A DNA stretch of 21,461 nucleotides. It comes from an uncultured Faecalibacterium sp. (GTDB lineage: Bacteria > Bacillota > Clostridia > Oscillospirales > Ruminococcaceae). Each line of letters starts with the position of its first letter. The stretch's first letter is position 1. Location of the stretch: the NCBI GenBank assembly GCA_902463905.1, contig CABQHF010000008.1, positions 1 to 21,461 of the forward strand. The letters run 5' to 3'. This document shows positions 20,904 to 21,461 of the stretch, in pieces. A program made the position numbers and the translations under genes. Under the pieces are notes generated by a model, which saw nothing but the letters and a program-made list of their open reading frames with translations, was not told the origin of the DNA and ran no database searches.

Positions 20904-20958
20904 CTTGTGGATTGGTTTAATGCCATCCACAAGATGTGGTCGTGTTCATTTTGAACAC
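20904..20958. repeat. Two adjacent perfect hairpins
   Basis: CTTGTGGAT (20904-20912) with ATCCACAAG (20925-20933), then GTGTTCA (20942-20948) with TGAACAC (20952-20958). No T-run follows, so these are not terminators. Confidence 0.6.
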
Positions 20959-21029
20959 AGCCACAGGAAGTGGTTGGTTATCACCGTGAGACCCACCACT
21001 TTAGTGAGGAAAAATCCACGAAAGATTTT

Positions 21030-21107
21030 ACCGCCCCGCTACACACCCGATTCATTTTGCCGACAATTCACCCCGACAAAATCCTTCGCCTGTACTGCGT
21101 GGGCGGT
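21030..21107. repeat. Structured repeat, copy 2
   Basis: Aligns with the copy at 20578-20652 along its whole length with several substitutions and three one- or two-base gaps. It keeps the ACCGCCCCGC start, the ATTTTGCCG and CCGACAAAATCC blocks and the TGCGTGGGCGG end. It is followed by TATTTTTCTTTTT. Confidence 0.65.
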
Positions 21108-21461
21108 ATTTTTCTTTTTCACAAATAAAATCTTATGTAGTTGTTCAATCTTCCAAAATTTGTTTTTAGTTGTTGACTGCACAACCTCAAAGTGTTATTC
21201 TAACGCTTGAAAGAAGCAGAACGTAGTGTCCGCACTGCGCCCGGCTTTCTTCATACTGAACCTTGAATCTTGCATAAGCCGTCTGAATGTGATACCGTGC
21301 CATGACCTCACACTTTCTGTGAGCGAGCCGGACAACGCCGCTGCACAAACAGGGGCAGGAACTTCGTTCGGAGCAAACGGCGATTCCCATATATGAGCAG
21401 CACAACCTCTACTTATTTTTTGCGTCTTAACAATTCGGAAACATTTGTTGAAAATGCGTTT

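Larger units (their letters stand above)
20544..21461. other. Gene-poor terminal region, probable mobile-element non-coding DNA
   Basis: No ORF in these 918 bases has both a ribosome binding site and protein-like composition. The region holds two diverged copies of a structured repeat (20578-20652 and 21030-21107), a perfect hairpin CTTGTGGAT/ATCCACAAG (20904-20933) and a second hairpin GTGTTCA/TGAACAC (20942-20958). Frames on both strands give Cys- and His-rich or low-complexity translations. It could be a regulatory or transfer-origin region of an integrative element; nothing proves it. Confidence 0.5.

Noticed and set aside
20905..21210. 101-codon plus-strand ORF in the terminal region
   Set aside because: No ribosome binding site, crosses the second repeat and several hairpins, and its composition is not protein-like.
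21187..21405. 72-codon minus-strand ORF near the window end
   Set aside because: No ribosome binding site and no recognisable family; Cys/Ser-rich translation of what looks like non-coding DNA.

Overview
The window looks like a chromosome segment of a gut Clostridia bacterium of the Oscillospiraceae/Ruminococcaceae type (Faecalibacterium-like). The grounds are strong AGGAGG-type Shine-Dalgarno sites, consensus sigma-A promoters, a T-box riboswitch, GC-rich core genes with many GCC/CTG/GGC codons, and protein families typical of that group. The species call is an inference from style, not from a database match.

Positions 1-10260 read as stable core genome. In order they hold: the 3' end of ftsH; a small secreted protein with two near-identical 33-residue repeats; a two-gene ABC transporter (ATPase plus a 1,091-residue FtsX-type permease with a long coiled coil); a bidirectional terminator shared with a convergent monofunctional peptidoglycan transglycosylase; an O-acetylhomoserine sulfhydrylase gene (metY-type); and, convergent to it, a TrpB2-type tryptophan synthase beta gene. 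The last two each have a long regulatory leader. The trpB leader is a clear T-box with a likely UGG (Trp) specifier. The metY leader starts at a perfect TTGACA-N17-TATAAT promoter and carries a well-formed 44-codon ORF with five Cys codons, followed by an intrinsic terminator just before metY. This looks like a cysteine-sensing attenuator and is the most interesting regulatory candidate in the window.

Positions 10260-21461 read as accessory DNA. The stretch opens with a broken small ORF carrying a 21-bp tandem duplication, a 38-codon ORF, a nested inverted-repeat structure and a large serine recombinase. Next comes a resistance and redox island organised around a TetR-family gene. On the minus strand, tetR runs into a UvrA-like ABC ATPase whose second ABC signature helix appears to be deleted in frame. 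On the plus strand is a tightly packed set: a MATE exporter, a cytosolic flavodoxin, an aldo/keto reductase, a flavodoxin lipoprotein, a SnoaL-like lipoprotein and a TraX-family membrane protein. A 31-bp palindrome between the two arms is the probable TetR operator. A plausible reading is a ligand-induced island that exports and chemically reduces a toxic, perhaps quinone-like or planar, compound; the substrate is unknown.

The last 900 bases hold no convincing gene. They contain two diverged copies of a structured ~77-bp repeat plus small hairpins, consistent with non-coding mobile-element DNA. No tRNA, rRNA or CRISPR array was seen.
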